NCBI RefSeq assembly: GCF_954871325.1
Contig: NC_088775.1
Coordinates: 51,809,561-51,873,560, forward strand
Direction of reading: 5' to 3'
Source: Gordionus sp. m RMFG-2023
Taxonomy: Eukaryota; Nematomorpha; Gordioida; Chordodea; Parachordodidae
Length of the DNA stretch: 64,000 nt
In this document: positions 12,361-23,744 of the stretch, piece by piece
Position numbering within the stretch: the first letter of the stretch is position 1
Layout: every line of letters starts with the position of its first letter
Program-made: the position numbers and the translations under genes
The notes under the pieces: generated by a model
What the model saw: only the letters and a program-made list of their open reading frames with translations
Told to the model about the DNA's origin: nothing
The model's database searches: none

Positions 12361-13867
12361 AATTTTTTCATAAAATTAATTCTTAATTATAACATTTATA
12401 TAATTTTTGTATTAACTCTTAAAATTTATGCAATTAATCAGGTTTGGCAAGTCGGTCAATTGACAAGTCAAATTCAGTCAATTGACCTGGTCAAACACTC
12501 TAAAAAAATCTGAAAAAAAATAATATTATAAATATGTTTAAAAAGAGAAAAATGATATAATTACATTTTGTATTATTTTTAGGTCCCCGAAGGTGGTGGT
12601 GACTAAAATATTTTAAGTGATATAATTAATTTCAGAAGTATAAACGAGATGTTTAATAGTTATATGGTAATCAGTAATTTCCGTAACAAATAATCAATTC
12701 CGTTTGCCACCCATGCCCAATTAAGAAACTAACAATTCCTAGTTTTACTTTTTCTTTAGAAAGAAATAGGTTGATTTGGGATATTCTTACAAAAACAGAA
12801 ATCGATTGAAGATCTTGACATCAGGAAAATTGATTAAAAAAATTAAAGAAAATGATAATATTGAATATGAATCAGAACACTACTGAGAGCTAAACGTTAG
12901 TTATTGAATTACAATGAATTTAAAAAATTGATAATATCGATTCATTCTACTATTATATTCAAAATAAAGTTTATATTGACTTAAAAAAACATTTATTTGA
13001 ATTTTCGTATTTGACCGGTCAAATACAAAGTACTGTTACTGTGTATATTTATATTTGAAAATATCGTCTTATTTTTATCATTATTTGCATAAGAATCACT
13101 TATATTTTATGTAATTTTTAAATTACATTTTTTTTAGAGTTTTTATACAGTAAAAATTTTTAATATTATAATGTATAAAATACTACATTTAGAAATTTAT
13201 TTTAAATAATAAAAATATATGATGAAATATTCTCTAAAATTTTGTTATATCCATATTTAAAATAAAAAATATATTCTATAAAGAATAATAGCGCCTGGCT
13301 TCTAACAAGAATTAAATATATCATTTTATTTGACAAAATGTAATGATATCGCAAGATAAAAATTTAAACCCGACCCTGTTCGAAAAAAATATATTAGGCC
13401 CTAATCGAAATTATTTTTTAAAAATAGGGTCGGACCAAGGGTATAGTGCCATCTAAAAGTTATGGAACAAATTTAGCTAGCTCACTCATGTTGCTCATCG
13501 AGCTAGCTTAAATTTTTTCCCTCAAAATAGAGATGGCACACTATTTCTACATAATTATAATATTAAAATTCTTATTCACAAATAAATAAATTTCTGCTCA
13601 AAACAGCTTGAGCCAACTCGTGAGCCGACTTGAGTCTGAGTAGATTTTTCGACTCAAAAACTGACTGAGTTTAGGGCCAAGTTGGCTTGGCTCAGCTATT
13701 TAACAATACTAATCTTATTACTTAAAAACGAAGGTTAAACAAGGTTAAAAAAAATATATTAATTATAATCATCGTTCGTTACAAATTTTCGGCCTAATAA
13801 TTTTACGTCTTTTATATATTAAAATAAAAATTACTTGTTGATGTACTTATGCAATATGTTCTATTAC

Positions 13868-14112
13868 ACAGGGAGCATTTCCTAAGCCCTTTCTTCGGTG
13901 TTTCCACAAATATTTTTTTGCAAAGATCATTGCTAGATTTCAACTGGATCAAACTTTCATCTAATATCTTTAAAAAATTATCATTTATATGATTTTATAG
14001 CATAGCTAACAGAAATATAAATTTACCTGAAGATCTACACCAAATTGAGATTGATTATTCAATAGTGAAGATTCAAAGAAATTTGTGGAATCATCCAAGA
14101 ATGATAAACTGT
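13868..14112 (-). pseudogene. N-terminal exons of a zf-BED hAT transposase
   Basis: On the minus strand one exon reads TSDSLSFLDDSTNFFESSLL then NNQSQFGVDLQ and stops at a GT donor (about 14024). After a short intron comes ILDESLIQLKSSNDLCKKIF and then TPKKGLRKCSLCN, the first cysteine pair of a BED-type zinc finger. The matching second half of a BED finger (NLRKHIVSLHP) opens the exon at 8127 on the same strand. I infer that these are the first exons of the transposase at 8127-6183, with the elements at 8211-9300 and 9446-13711 inserted in the joining intron. No separate product is known. Confidence 0.55.
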
Positions 14113-14503
14113 CTGATGTGGTTCTGATCCATAATTTATAAAAGTATTCAATTTTTTAAAATTAAAAAAAAAATTTATTTTAATAAAAGTAATAAAAATA
14201 TTATATTATATTTTAAAATAAAATTATGTTGGTTTATATATCGGGCTGCAAAGGAAATTTTCTTTACCCTGAATTCATAGTGGCGCAATTGCGATTGCGA
14301 TTTAGACGCGATAAATACAAAATACAGTAAATATGATATCGCATTCATAGTTACCGATCGCGCGATTTGATACTCGGCCGCAATTTTTTCAAAATACAAA
14401 TTATTTTGTGTTTATCGCGAGATTTTGAAGTAGTGCTTCGTTAAATACAGATTTTGGTGAATTTAGCTCAAAATTTTATTTAGCACTAAATTTAAAATAA
14501 AAT

Positions 14504-15464
14504 GAATTCAATGGCAACATTTTTCGAAGATACAATAACAAATAATAATCAAGTTAAAATTATGATTATGATTTAAATTTAATTTTTTTTTAGAAAATAG
14601 ATAAATCTTCATTTATTCTTTCAGTTAAAGAATATGAGTGCTTATATAATAAGCATCATCATTTATATAAAAATAATATTTACAAGAACAAAGTTTGGGG
14701 ATTATTAAGAGTATAAGACGACTGGTAATAATTATGCATACATATTATATTTATAAATTTTTTTAGGAACATCTCTCAAATCTCTCTGGAAAAATTTGAG
14801 AGATTGTTTCATAAAAGAGAGACAAAAGTTAGTTAAATTGAAAAGTGGGTCAGAGGCTGACCATCAAATCACCGGCCTTTCTATCAGGATATGCTATTCA
14901 TGGTAGAAACCATAACACCTAGATCTCAAAAGTCCTTTTTAGATAAAGAGGACTCTAGTTCTATAGAGGTTCGTGATATTTTTAATGAAATGACAGGGGA
15001 GAGAGATGATTGTAAAATATAGCATTTTAATTGAAAATATATTTATTATTTAGGTGATTTCATTGATACTGACAATACATCAGATGTTACAGTTATTAAT
15101 AAAGATTCTGTAACACTAAATCTTAATGATTCTGTTAATTAATATTCTCTAAAAACTTATATTATTTATATTTAAGAATCTATACCCTGTGTTGGATCAC
15201 CTAGTTCATATTATAAATATCCTAAGAAAAAAAATATAATATGGGTAATTTATATTTTTTAATTTTTTGATAAATTTTAAATAGATGAATATAGGGACCT
15301 AATTAAATTTGAAAAAGAAAAATCATTATTAACATTGGGATTGCTTAAAAATAAATCAACTGAATATGGAATATGTCTAATGTTGAAAGAAAAATTAGAT
15401 GATTGTACCAAACAGGAAAAAAAAGAAATAACTAGAATACTTGATATTATAAAAGATTATTGAT
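14504..15464 (+). CDS. Harbinger accessory protein, MADF/Myb-like, spliced
   Basis: PIF/Harbinger elements encode a small DNA-binding partner that helps the transposase reach the nucleus and the element ends. A start at 14504 (MNSMATFFEDTITNNNQ) is followed by a GT donor. After TCTTTCAG comes VKEYECLYNKHHHLYKNN with KVWGLL (14625-14720), the LYN-H-YKN-W pattern of a MADF domain. The next exon (from about 14764) reads SLKSLWKNLRDCFIKERQKL and SGSEAD. Later exons include DFIDTDNTSDVTVINKDS (from about 15057) and, after AAATAG, DEYRDLIKFEKEKSLLTLGL to the stop at 15464. A frame change lies after SGSEAD (about 14865-14900), so it may be broken. Exon limits are by eye. Confidence 0.7.
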
Positions 15465-15850
15465 TAAAATTATTTTGTATATATTTTTGTTATTTGAAAT
15501 ATATATTTTGTATGTATTTATATTATTTGAAATAAACATTTTGTGAAATACATTGAATGATATAATTATTCCCAAAAGTCCTGCATTAATTAAGCTTTGT
15601 ACTGAGTTTGGTAATTAATAATGTCTACATATATATTATTTATAATGAATGATCTTTATCTTAGAGAAGTTTAATGACATTGGTAATTTATGTTTACTTG
15701 CTTTATAAAAATATTTTAAATAGATGAATTTAGAACATCTATATAACTTTTTTAGTGACATATTCCTACAAATATATTTATGAGTTTATTTTTATTATAA
15801 TATATGTAAAATACAAAACAAGATATTTATATAAAATACAAAATAAATAT

Positions 15851-17127
15851 CTATAATATGGGATTTTTATATAAATATAAGCATAATAAATTTCTATTAA
15901 ACTTTGCAATATTTGTTGCTGATTTAATTGATTGTGGTTTAAATAAATTTTCAGGGGGTGATTTTATTTTAGGATTAAAAGAAATAAATCTTTCCTTATC
16001 AATAATTATATTATGTAGTAATGTGCATGTTTTTATGATATATTCAGTAAGTGATAGTTTTGTATCCATAGGACGGTCAAAAACATTTAGCTCTCAAGAT
16101 GCCAAAAGCACATTCGACTTGTATCCTAGCACGAGATATCCGATAATTAAAGGCCTCTTGTTGAGGGGTAAGGATACCTTAAAATAATAAGGGAAACAAA
16201 TTTTAACATATAACTAATAAAATTTTAAATTTCTAATAATTAAAATAATGGCCATTAATAATGCCCAAATAATTGCTTTAATATATTATATAAATATGAT
16301 ATAATTAAATATTCTTTTACTATACCTTTATAAGGCTTTAAAATATAGGACTGGATAGGCATCATCAGTGACAAAAAAATGTGGGAAAATGAGGCTGGAA
16401 TTCGGCAATCTTTTAGAAGGAGGTAATTGTATCTCTCCATTTTCTATCATTTTGTATATTTTAAAGTTAGCAAAAACACCTCCATCAGATTCACTGCCAA
16501 AACTACCTACATCGACTGTTATAAATTTGCCTTTGGCATCCACAATTCCTTATTTTTACAATATATAAATAATATATTTTTTCAAAAATTATATTTTTGT
16601 AATTATCAAGTTTTCATTACAATGTTTAATTAATATGGAAATATTTAATTAGCATAAATAAAAAATAAATTCACAAACCTTGTAAAACCACAGAGAAAAA
16701 GTGTTTATAATTGTAGAACCCACTGCCAGAATGAGGTGGCTTTCTAATTCTGCAGTGTTTTCCATCAATACATCCCACACAATTTGGTAAATTTCATTTC
16801 ACTTCAAACTCCTTTTAAATAATAATATATATAAATATAATATACACTATATTATACCTTTGCTATCCTCTCAAAGTCAGTGAGAGTAGGTGGTGGCATA
16901 TGTTTGCCTACCAAAGTTTGCCATATAGCTTGGCATGTTGTCCTAATTATTTTCTGGACTGTAGATATGCCTATTTTGAAAGAATAGGCCAAAGTAGGAT
17001 GTGCTGGGTTTGGAGCTACGACCGCGTGCGGTTCTACCGTGGGATAGGGAGTGGGATCGACAGAATTCGTGGGACCCGGATTTTCAGGTTGGTTGACGTT
17101 GGGACCGGTTTTTATCTTAGTCATCAT
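15851..17127 (-). CDS. Harbinger DDE transposase, spliced, near complete
   Basis: This is the catalytic transposase of the element. Exons in minus-strand order: 17127-16856 (PNPAHPTLAYSFKIGISTV, QAIWQTLVGKHMPPPT, DFERIAKV), about 16813-16679 (NLPNCVGCIDGKHCRIRKPP with the first catalytic Asp, then FYNYKHFFSVVLQ and a GT donor), about 16560-16330 (DAKGKFITVDVGSFGSESDG with the second Asp, then FFVTDDAYP), and about 16190-15851 (FNYRISRARIQVECAFGILR with the catalytic Glu, then TCTLLHNIII). All three acidic residues and the usual order are present. One stop appears in the second exon after EVK when read by eye. The domain matches the HARBI1/DDE_4 family. Confidence 0.85.
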
Positions 17128-17352
17128 CCAGGATAATTTTAGTAATTTACTTTATTGTTTAAATGTCACAATTCACAAAATAAATAAAACTACGCACAAT
17201 AATTATTCATAAAGAAAGGTAATTTAAATTTCACAAAAAAAAGAAAATCTTTAATAAAAAATAATCCAAAAAAAAGGTATTTTTCCAACCTTTATAATTT
17301 TTGAAACAAAGAGAAAAAAAAAGGTTGTTATTTAATCGCGATACAATCATTC

Positions 17353-17378
17353 TTGAAACTGGTTAGAACCAGTTTCAA
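17353..17378. repeat. Perfect 12-bp palindrome arms
   Basis: TTGAAACTGGTT, two bases, then AACCAGTTTCAA. It lies inside the Harbinger, upstream of the transposase start. It could be a binding site or hairpin; function unknown. Confidence 0.8.
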
Positions 17379-18892
17379 ATGCCATATAAAAATAAGGTAT
17401 AATATCAATTTCATAACAAAAAAAAGAAGATGGGAAAACAAAAGAAGCAAGAGGAAAAAAACGTAAAGAAAAGAAATAAGTTATACGGGACAAGTGGGGA
17501 GATAGAACATAACAGGATATCTACAGCCTGTTGGTAAATATCTAAATAAAAAATATATTTAAATAATAAATTGCTTTATTTTTACCTTAAACAAATCATA
17601 AGCATTTCTTCTACACTTATAGGATGTTTAATAAAATTTGTACATTTAGTATAAAATAAAGGTTTTATATATTTTAGTATATAATAAAATGTTTCCTAAA
17701 TTAAAATAAATTTTAGATAAAATAGAATAAAATTACTTTTGTCATTCTCATATAGTTAAAAAATTTTGAGTCATTTTTAAAAGTTTTGGAAAAAGGATGT
17801 AAAATTCACTTTCCTTTCTTTTATTAATATTAAGATTATTTAATCTTCTACTCTTCAACATCATTCTGTAAAAAAATAATAATTTGAGGATGGCTACCAT
17901 TTTGAATTAATATAAGGTCGTATCCGCAGTAAACAGTGCCTGCTTTAACAATCGCTTTGCAAAATCAATGAAAATCGCTATGAATTCAGGGTTATTCGAA
18001 AGAAAATGTAAACAGAGGAACAAAATAAAACATCACATCATTTTATAATTTAAAAAAAATGTCAATTGCACAGGGAGACCTGACAAAAATAATAAATATT
18101 GTTTATTATTTTTTTTCAAAATATTTTTTTTCATTTAAGATATTTTTCTGGCATTTTGTTACACCCTTTTTGATTATTTAAAGATATTTTATAACAAATA
18201 AAGAAAATAATCTAAAAAATCAAATTTTAGGGCTCCATCCAGATGGTAAGAAAAAGTTTTATTTTTTTGAAAATAAAAATTTATTTTTTAAGAAAATATC
18301 TACTCTATAATACTCTATTGAATGTTAGTTTTCAAATAAATGATATCTAGTTTTTTTTAAATGAACCATAACTCTGAAAGGAAAATATTTTGAGAAAAGA
18401 TATCTATTACTCTCTTGACTGTTAATTTCTAAATTAATGTTTTCTAAATTAACTATATCTTACCGATATAATTTTATTTTTTATAATAATGTTATTTTAT
18501 ACATCCGTATAAGATTAATATTCATCATGACTAGGTACCTTACCTTATAGACTCAAATAGTATGATAAAGGTATATAAATTTGATGTTAGAAATAAACTA
18601 TGAGAAGCAAAATATAATTTTTTCCGATTACAAAGTGAAGTTAAGAATATATAACGTAAGGATAATTTATTAAGTCATATGTATTTTACTGATTACATAA
18701 TATTTATTAAATGTACAATATCTAAAATGAAATTTTTTTAACTAAATAATTAATAGCTATTTTGTATTTAGAAGATATAGTTTTTATTTTCTTACCTTTT
18801 TCTCCTTCACACTCATAACTATACCTCACTCTAGAACTACAAATAGAATAGGGCGTAATTCTACTCATTTTGATAAAATCTGTATTACAAGT

Positions 18893-19023
18893 GTTGGTAT
18901 CCCTGAGAAAAAAAAATCAGCAAAATTAAAGGGAGGTGGGCCTCCTTATGATTCACATTCGCTTACTTTGGGCAGATCTATGACCAATGTGATAGATAAG
19001 ATAAGAAGATATAAAAAGTTATA
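18893..19023 (+). pseudogene. C-terminal relic resembling a SANT/Myb-like transposon adaptor
   Basis: The plus strand reads GIPEKKKSAKLKGGGPPYDS and then HSLTLGRSMTNVIDKIRRYK before a stop. A lysine-rich stretch followed by GGGPP is common in Myb/SANT-like adaptor proteins of Harbinger elements, so this may be a relic of one. It lies outside the Harbinger at 14267-17991. No start or DNA-binding helix can be traced upstream. The family call is weak. Confidence 0.35.
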
Positions 19024-19497
19024 ATTTACTTTTAAATAAATTTAAAAAATTGAGCCGAACCAGGGAGTGGACGATGAGTATTTTTGGTTTTATCTTTTAT
19101 ATAAATGCTTTTTCCTAAATATTTTAAATTATGGTCGTTATTTCAAAAATTTCAAATTCTTTTAATAAATTGTAAATATTTTTGAGAGAAGAGGTTGCGG
19201 GAGAGATGGTTTAAAAATTTTTTATAGGCTTAAAATGATATTTAAGAGATCAAAACTTCATTAATGTTTTACCTGAGTTTATTTTAGGCTTATTAGGGAA
19301 ATACAAAGCTATAATTTCGTTTGCAACAATTTTAATAAGGGATTTAAAAAGAGGATGTCTAAAAAAGTATAGGGATAAGGGTAAGAGATTAATTAAAAAG
19401 AGGATGATTTATTTTTTAATGCTAATCGTACCTCTGCAGGTTTGTAAACTATATGATTTCTTTTATATAATTTTAAACATTTGTAATTTTGTATATA

Positions 19498-19600
19498 AAA
19501 TCGCCTCGAGAGTCGACTCGAGTCGGGTCTTTATTTCGACTACAAACTAGGCTCGAGTCCAAGCTAAATCGACTCGGCTTAGCAGTTTAACAACATTAAA
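19498..19600. mobile_element. Orphan end of a GTTGTTAA-type element
   Basis: A GC-richer block with CTCGAGAGTCGACTCGAGTC and GACTCGGCTTAGCAG runs into TTTAACAACATTA, the same kind of terminus as at 13711, 27217 and 39506. No matching left end was found nearby, so this is a solo or truncated end. Confidence 0.5.
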
Positions 19601-21149
19601 TTGCACAATTAAAATCCTTGATTTCATATTTAAAATTATTACATATAGCACTACAATATATAAATAATACAAATCATATTAAACCTTTAATAAGATTGAT
19701 TGTATAAAATCAAATAGAATTTAAATAAATAAATTAAAAGAATGATAAAATTTTTAAAACTATTAAATCTCATTAATTTAGAATTTTAACGTAAATAAAG
19801 AAAATTATTTCTCGTTGAATTTGCATCAACAATTTACTAAGGATATCAATAAAAACTGATTACAATTTATTGTATCTCATATTTGTCCTAAGCCTATTTT
19901 AAATTTACTAAACTTTCTTTCACATTTCAATTGCAAAATATATTAATAAAAAATAATCGAGATTATTATAATCAGTTGTGTGCAGATTTTGGGAAAAAAG
20001 TTTAAAATATCGTAAATTACATACCTTAAGGACCTTATTATTTTCCCATTTTTAAAATCTAACGAAGAGCATGTGTTGACAATATATTGTGTGTCATTTA
20101 ACGTAATCTTTATTTTTATTATTTTTAAAGGAAAATCCATGATATAAATTTTTATTTTCAAATTTTATAAATGTTTTGTTGTTTGTGGTCTGATCTTGTG
20201 TTGCATAATTGTCCAAAAACTATTCTTATTAGGCTTAGCCTAAAAATTAGCTGAGCTAATTAGGCATTGGCTACGGATTTCGGCTAATTATCGATAGGCA
20301 TTACACAATTTTTCTTTATATTTATTAAAAATTATTTTATTTATATTTATAATATAACCCTGAGGGCGATTAGCAGAAATCCTTATCCGATGTATAATTT
20401 TTTATTAATTAGTTTTGGCTATTTTTATCTATAAACAAGGCTGAGGTTAAACAACTTTGACTAGAAAATTTTTTTTATTATTCACGGATTGGATATTTTA
20501 TCTCCATCCATTTCTTCTAGAGATCATAAGATCAACTCATTTCATGCAATGTCTATAACATATCTCTCAAAGCATCTACTTGGATTTTTTATTCATTTTT
20601 ATTATATTCGTTTTAAATATTGCCTTTACTTTTATTAATGGAAAAATATTTTATTTTTCTTTCGGTTAACAAATATTTTAATGATTTTGAATTAATTAAT
20701 ATTTCAATAACTGATTTAATTTTTTTATTGAAACATATACATCAAGGAATGGACAAACCACAGATATGTGTTTTTTAAATCATTTCAAAAAAATTTATGA
20801 TAATTGGTGGATTGTTAATTGAAAGAAAGTACGATTTTAAGGCTTCATACATTTTAAGAAATGACATAAGAAAATAAAAATTGATCATATTTTTATGATA
20901 ATAAGTTGTTTATAATGAATTCAGAAAGGTACATGATAGGGAGGCATAAAAAAAGAGGACAAATTAAAGTAAAATTAAAATAGGTACAGTACATCTTTTT
21001 GGGGATTTATCGTTATTTCTAAAAATTTTTACCCATTTCTCCAATGCTTTTAGACCATTTATTTTGGAGTATTCTGGAGAATAGAAAAAATAGGGGGTAT
21101 AACAATCTCCCCAAACAAGATATCAAGAACTTTTACTTATCTTTCTTTT

Positions 21150-21480
21150 GGAAACTATTGTCGAACTTTTATTGACATCATATATGTTTGTAAAATTCAT
21201 CATAAATTTTTGTAAAAATCACAAATTACGATAGTTCAAATTTTGCTAAAATTATTTGTCTCACATACATTTTCCAAATTTGATATTAAAAATTTGTAAG
21301 AGTTAAATATTTTTAGTATTATATGGACGATTTAAGATCTATTTTAGGGTATAAATTTATATATCGAAGTGTCTTAAATTTTAAAATGGGATGACTGGTC
21401 AACTTCCCCAGTCTTTTATTCCACTACCAATCCCCTAAAAAGTTTCGAATGGTATACCACTCATTTCTAATACCAAGATT
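21150..21480 (-). repeat. Inner, non-satellite part of the right arm
   Basis: The reverse complement of this stretch aligns with about 1915-2250. Shared pieces are AGTGGTATACCATTCGAAAC (left copy: AGTAGTATACCATTTGAAAC), ATTGGTAGT, CCATTTTTAAATTTA-like and CAAATTTGGAAAA blocks. This extends the inverted arms beyond the satellites, which argues against chance insertion of two satellite arrays. Confidence 0.7.
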
Positions 21481-23483
21481 TTAACTAAATTCAAGTTAAA
21501 AAAAATAATATTAAATTAATTTACACTAAACACTAGGGTTTTAGAGCTTTTTTCTAAATCAAAAACTTTTTATTAGGCACAAAACAAAGTTCTTAAAATT
21601 TTTCAAATTTTTAATTATCTCGTGGATTAAAGAATGAGAGTGACAACTTATTACTACACCCAAACTTACTATTGGGCTCAAAACATAAATATACATTTTT
21701 TTAATATTTCTAAATTCTAACGCAAGGAATTATAAAAAATAATGTCAATGGGAATCTCTCTATGAAATCAAAGGTTTTAAAAAAAATTTATAGTATCAAA
21801 AACTTTTAACTAGTCTCATAAAAAAGTTTTTAAAAATATTCATATTTTAACCTTCCTCGTGGAATGAAATGGAATAGCAGTGTGGATTTACTATATGAAC
21901 CTTGCTCAAAACATAAATATATAATTTTGTTTTTACATTTTACACGGGGGTTAAAAATATTAGCACTATAAATTTATTTGTGAACTATGTTTTAGAACAT
22001 CTTTATAAAAACAAAAACATTTAACTAGGTTTAAAATAAATTTTTAAAAAATTAAATAATTTATTTTTTCTCGTGATAATATATTTTTTCTCCTGGGGTA
22101 AAATACAATGGCAGTGCCAATTTATTATTAGAGCCAATATCAAAAACTTTTAACTACTTAAAACATAATTTTAAAAAATTATTGTGATATATTTTTCCTC
22201 TTGGAGTAAAATAAAATGCTAGTGCCAATTTATTACCAGACCCAGAAGTTTTGAACATCTATTTACTATAAAATACTTAAGTAGGCTTAAAACAAAATTT
22301 AAAAAGATTTCATAAATTTTTTTCATCGTTTGGTAAAATATAATGGCAATGCCAATTTATTATTAAACCCAAAAGTTTTAGAACCTCTTTCTATTATCAA
22401 AAACTTTTAACTAAAAATTTAAAGCAAATTTTTAATAAATTTTCGTAATTTTTTTCCGCATGGACTAAAATATAATAACAGTGCGAATTTATTACTAAAC
22501 ACAAAAATTTTTGAACACTTATTTTAGTGTCATAAAAAATTAATAATTTAGTTCCTCGTGGAGTAGAATATAGTGAAAGTGCCAATACAAAGGTTTAAAA
22601 CAATCTTTCTAATATTGCAAACATTTAACTAGGTTTATAACAACGTCTTAAAAAAAATTCACAATTTTATTTTCCTCATGGGTTAAAATATAAAAGAAGT
22701 GCCAATTTATTACAAGATCCAAAGATTTAAGAACATCCTTCTAGTATCAAAACTATTAACTAGGCTTAAGTAAATTTTTAAAAAAATTTCAGAATTTATC
22801 CTTCTGGAGTAAAATATAATGGCAAAGAAAATTTATTACTAGATCGAAAGGTTTTAGAACATCTTCCTAATATCATAAACATTTAACTAGGTTTAAAACA
22901 AGGTCTTAAAAAAATATAAATTTTTCCTCGTGGAGTTAAATATAACAGCAATACCAATTTACTACAAGACCCAGGGATTTAAGAACATCTTTCTAATATC
23001 AAAAACTTTTAACTAGTCTAAAGATAAATTTTTACAAAATTTTCACAATTTATTTTTTTCTTGTGGAGTGAAATATAATGATGGTACAAATTTATTACTT
23101 GACCCAAAGGTTTTAGAACATCTTCCTAATATCATAAACATTTAACTAGGTTTAAAACAACGTCTTAAAACAATGGACAATTATTTTCCTCGTGGAGAAA
23201 AATATAATAGCAGTGCAAATTTATTACTAAACTTAAAGGTTTTAGAACATCCTCTTAATATCATAAACATTTAACTAGGTTTAAAACAACGTCTTAAAAA
23301 TAATTCGCAATTTTTTCCTCGTGGAGTAAAATATAACAACAGTGCCAATTTATTACAAGACCCAAAGGTTTAAGAACATATTTCTAGTATCAAAAATTTT
23401 AACTAGGCTTAAGATAAATTTTTTAAAAATTTTCACATTTATATTTTCCTCGTGGAGTAATATATAATGGTAGTGCCTATTTA
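21481..23483 (-). repeat. ~120-bp minisatellite array, right arm
   Basis: About 16 to 17 units in the opposite orientation to the array at 182-1905, with CCTCGTGGAGTAAAATATAA, AGTGCCAATTTATTACTAGA, AGGTTTTAGAACATC and CTTTTAACTAGG blocks. Units are best preserved towards 23400. The array is cut at CCTATTTA (23476-23483) by a MULE and resumes at 26882. Confidence 0.9.
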
Positions 23484-23744
23484 GATTTCCGTGCCTATGA
23501 TCGTATGGACACTTCATCGTAAAGTTTCGTCCAATTCTGTGATTGGTCCATTAAAGTGCGGGAAATACAAAAGTGTAAACATATTTTTAATTTTAATCAT
23601 AATAATGGAAATTAAAACGGTGTTAAACAATATCAAACTTCTTCTTGAGAGAAGAATTAATCCCACTATAATTCAATGTTAGCAATCTAATTATATATAA
23701 ATAATTTAGTTTTAATTTTAGAAAACAAAATTACTAATAAAAAA

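Larger units (their letters stand above)
9446..13711. mobile_element. 4.3-kb element with the same termini as the giant element
   Basis: The left end TAGTGTTGTTAA (9446) and right end TTAACAATACTA (ending 13711) are inverted with one mismatch. The flanks ATCTTAGT (9438-9445) and ATCTTATT (13712-13719) match at 7 of 8 bases, as expected for a hAT-type 8-bp duplication. Inside each end is a GC-richer block of GAGTC/GACTC/GAGCC motifs (9480-9560 and about 13600-13690). The core is occupied by a decayed ZMYM-type hAT copy and a nested short element. No transposase of its own is evident. Confidence 0.7.
14267..17991. mobile_element. PIF/Harbinger transposon, two convergent genes
   Basis: The ends CCCTGAATTCATAG (14267-14280) and CTATGAATTCAGGG (17978-17991) are perfect 14-base inverted repeats. 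Both are flanked by TTA (14264-14266 and 17992-17994), the 3-bp duplication typical of PIF/Harbinger. Length is 3725 bp. It carries the two expected genes, a Myb/MADF-like DNA-binding protein on the plus strand and a DDE transposase on the minus strand, facing each other. It is inserted in the interior of the giant element. Confidence 0.92.
17992..21150. other. Interior of giant element, mostly unassigned
   Basis: AT-rich sequence without a complete gene. Two features stand out and are listed separately: a short SANT-adaptor-like coding relic (18893-19023) and an orphan element end (19498-19600). A stretch at about 20225-20460 has TTAGC/GGCTTAG/GCTGAGGTT motifs and ends TTAAACAACTTTG, resembling another small element with GTTGTTTAA termini, but I could not fix its limits. 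Confidence 0.5.
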
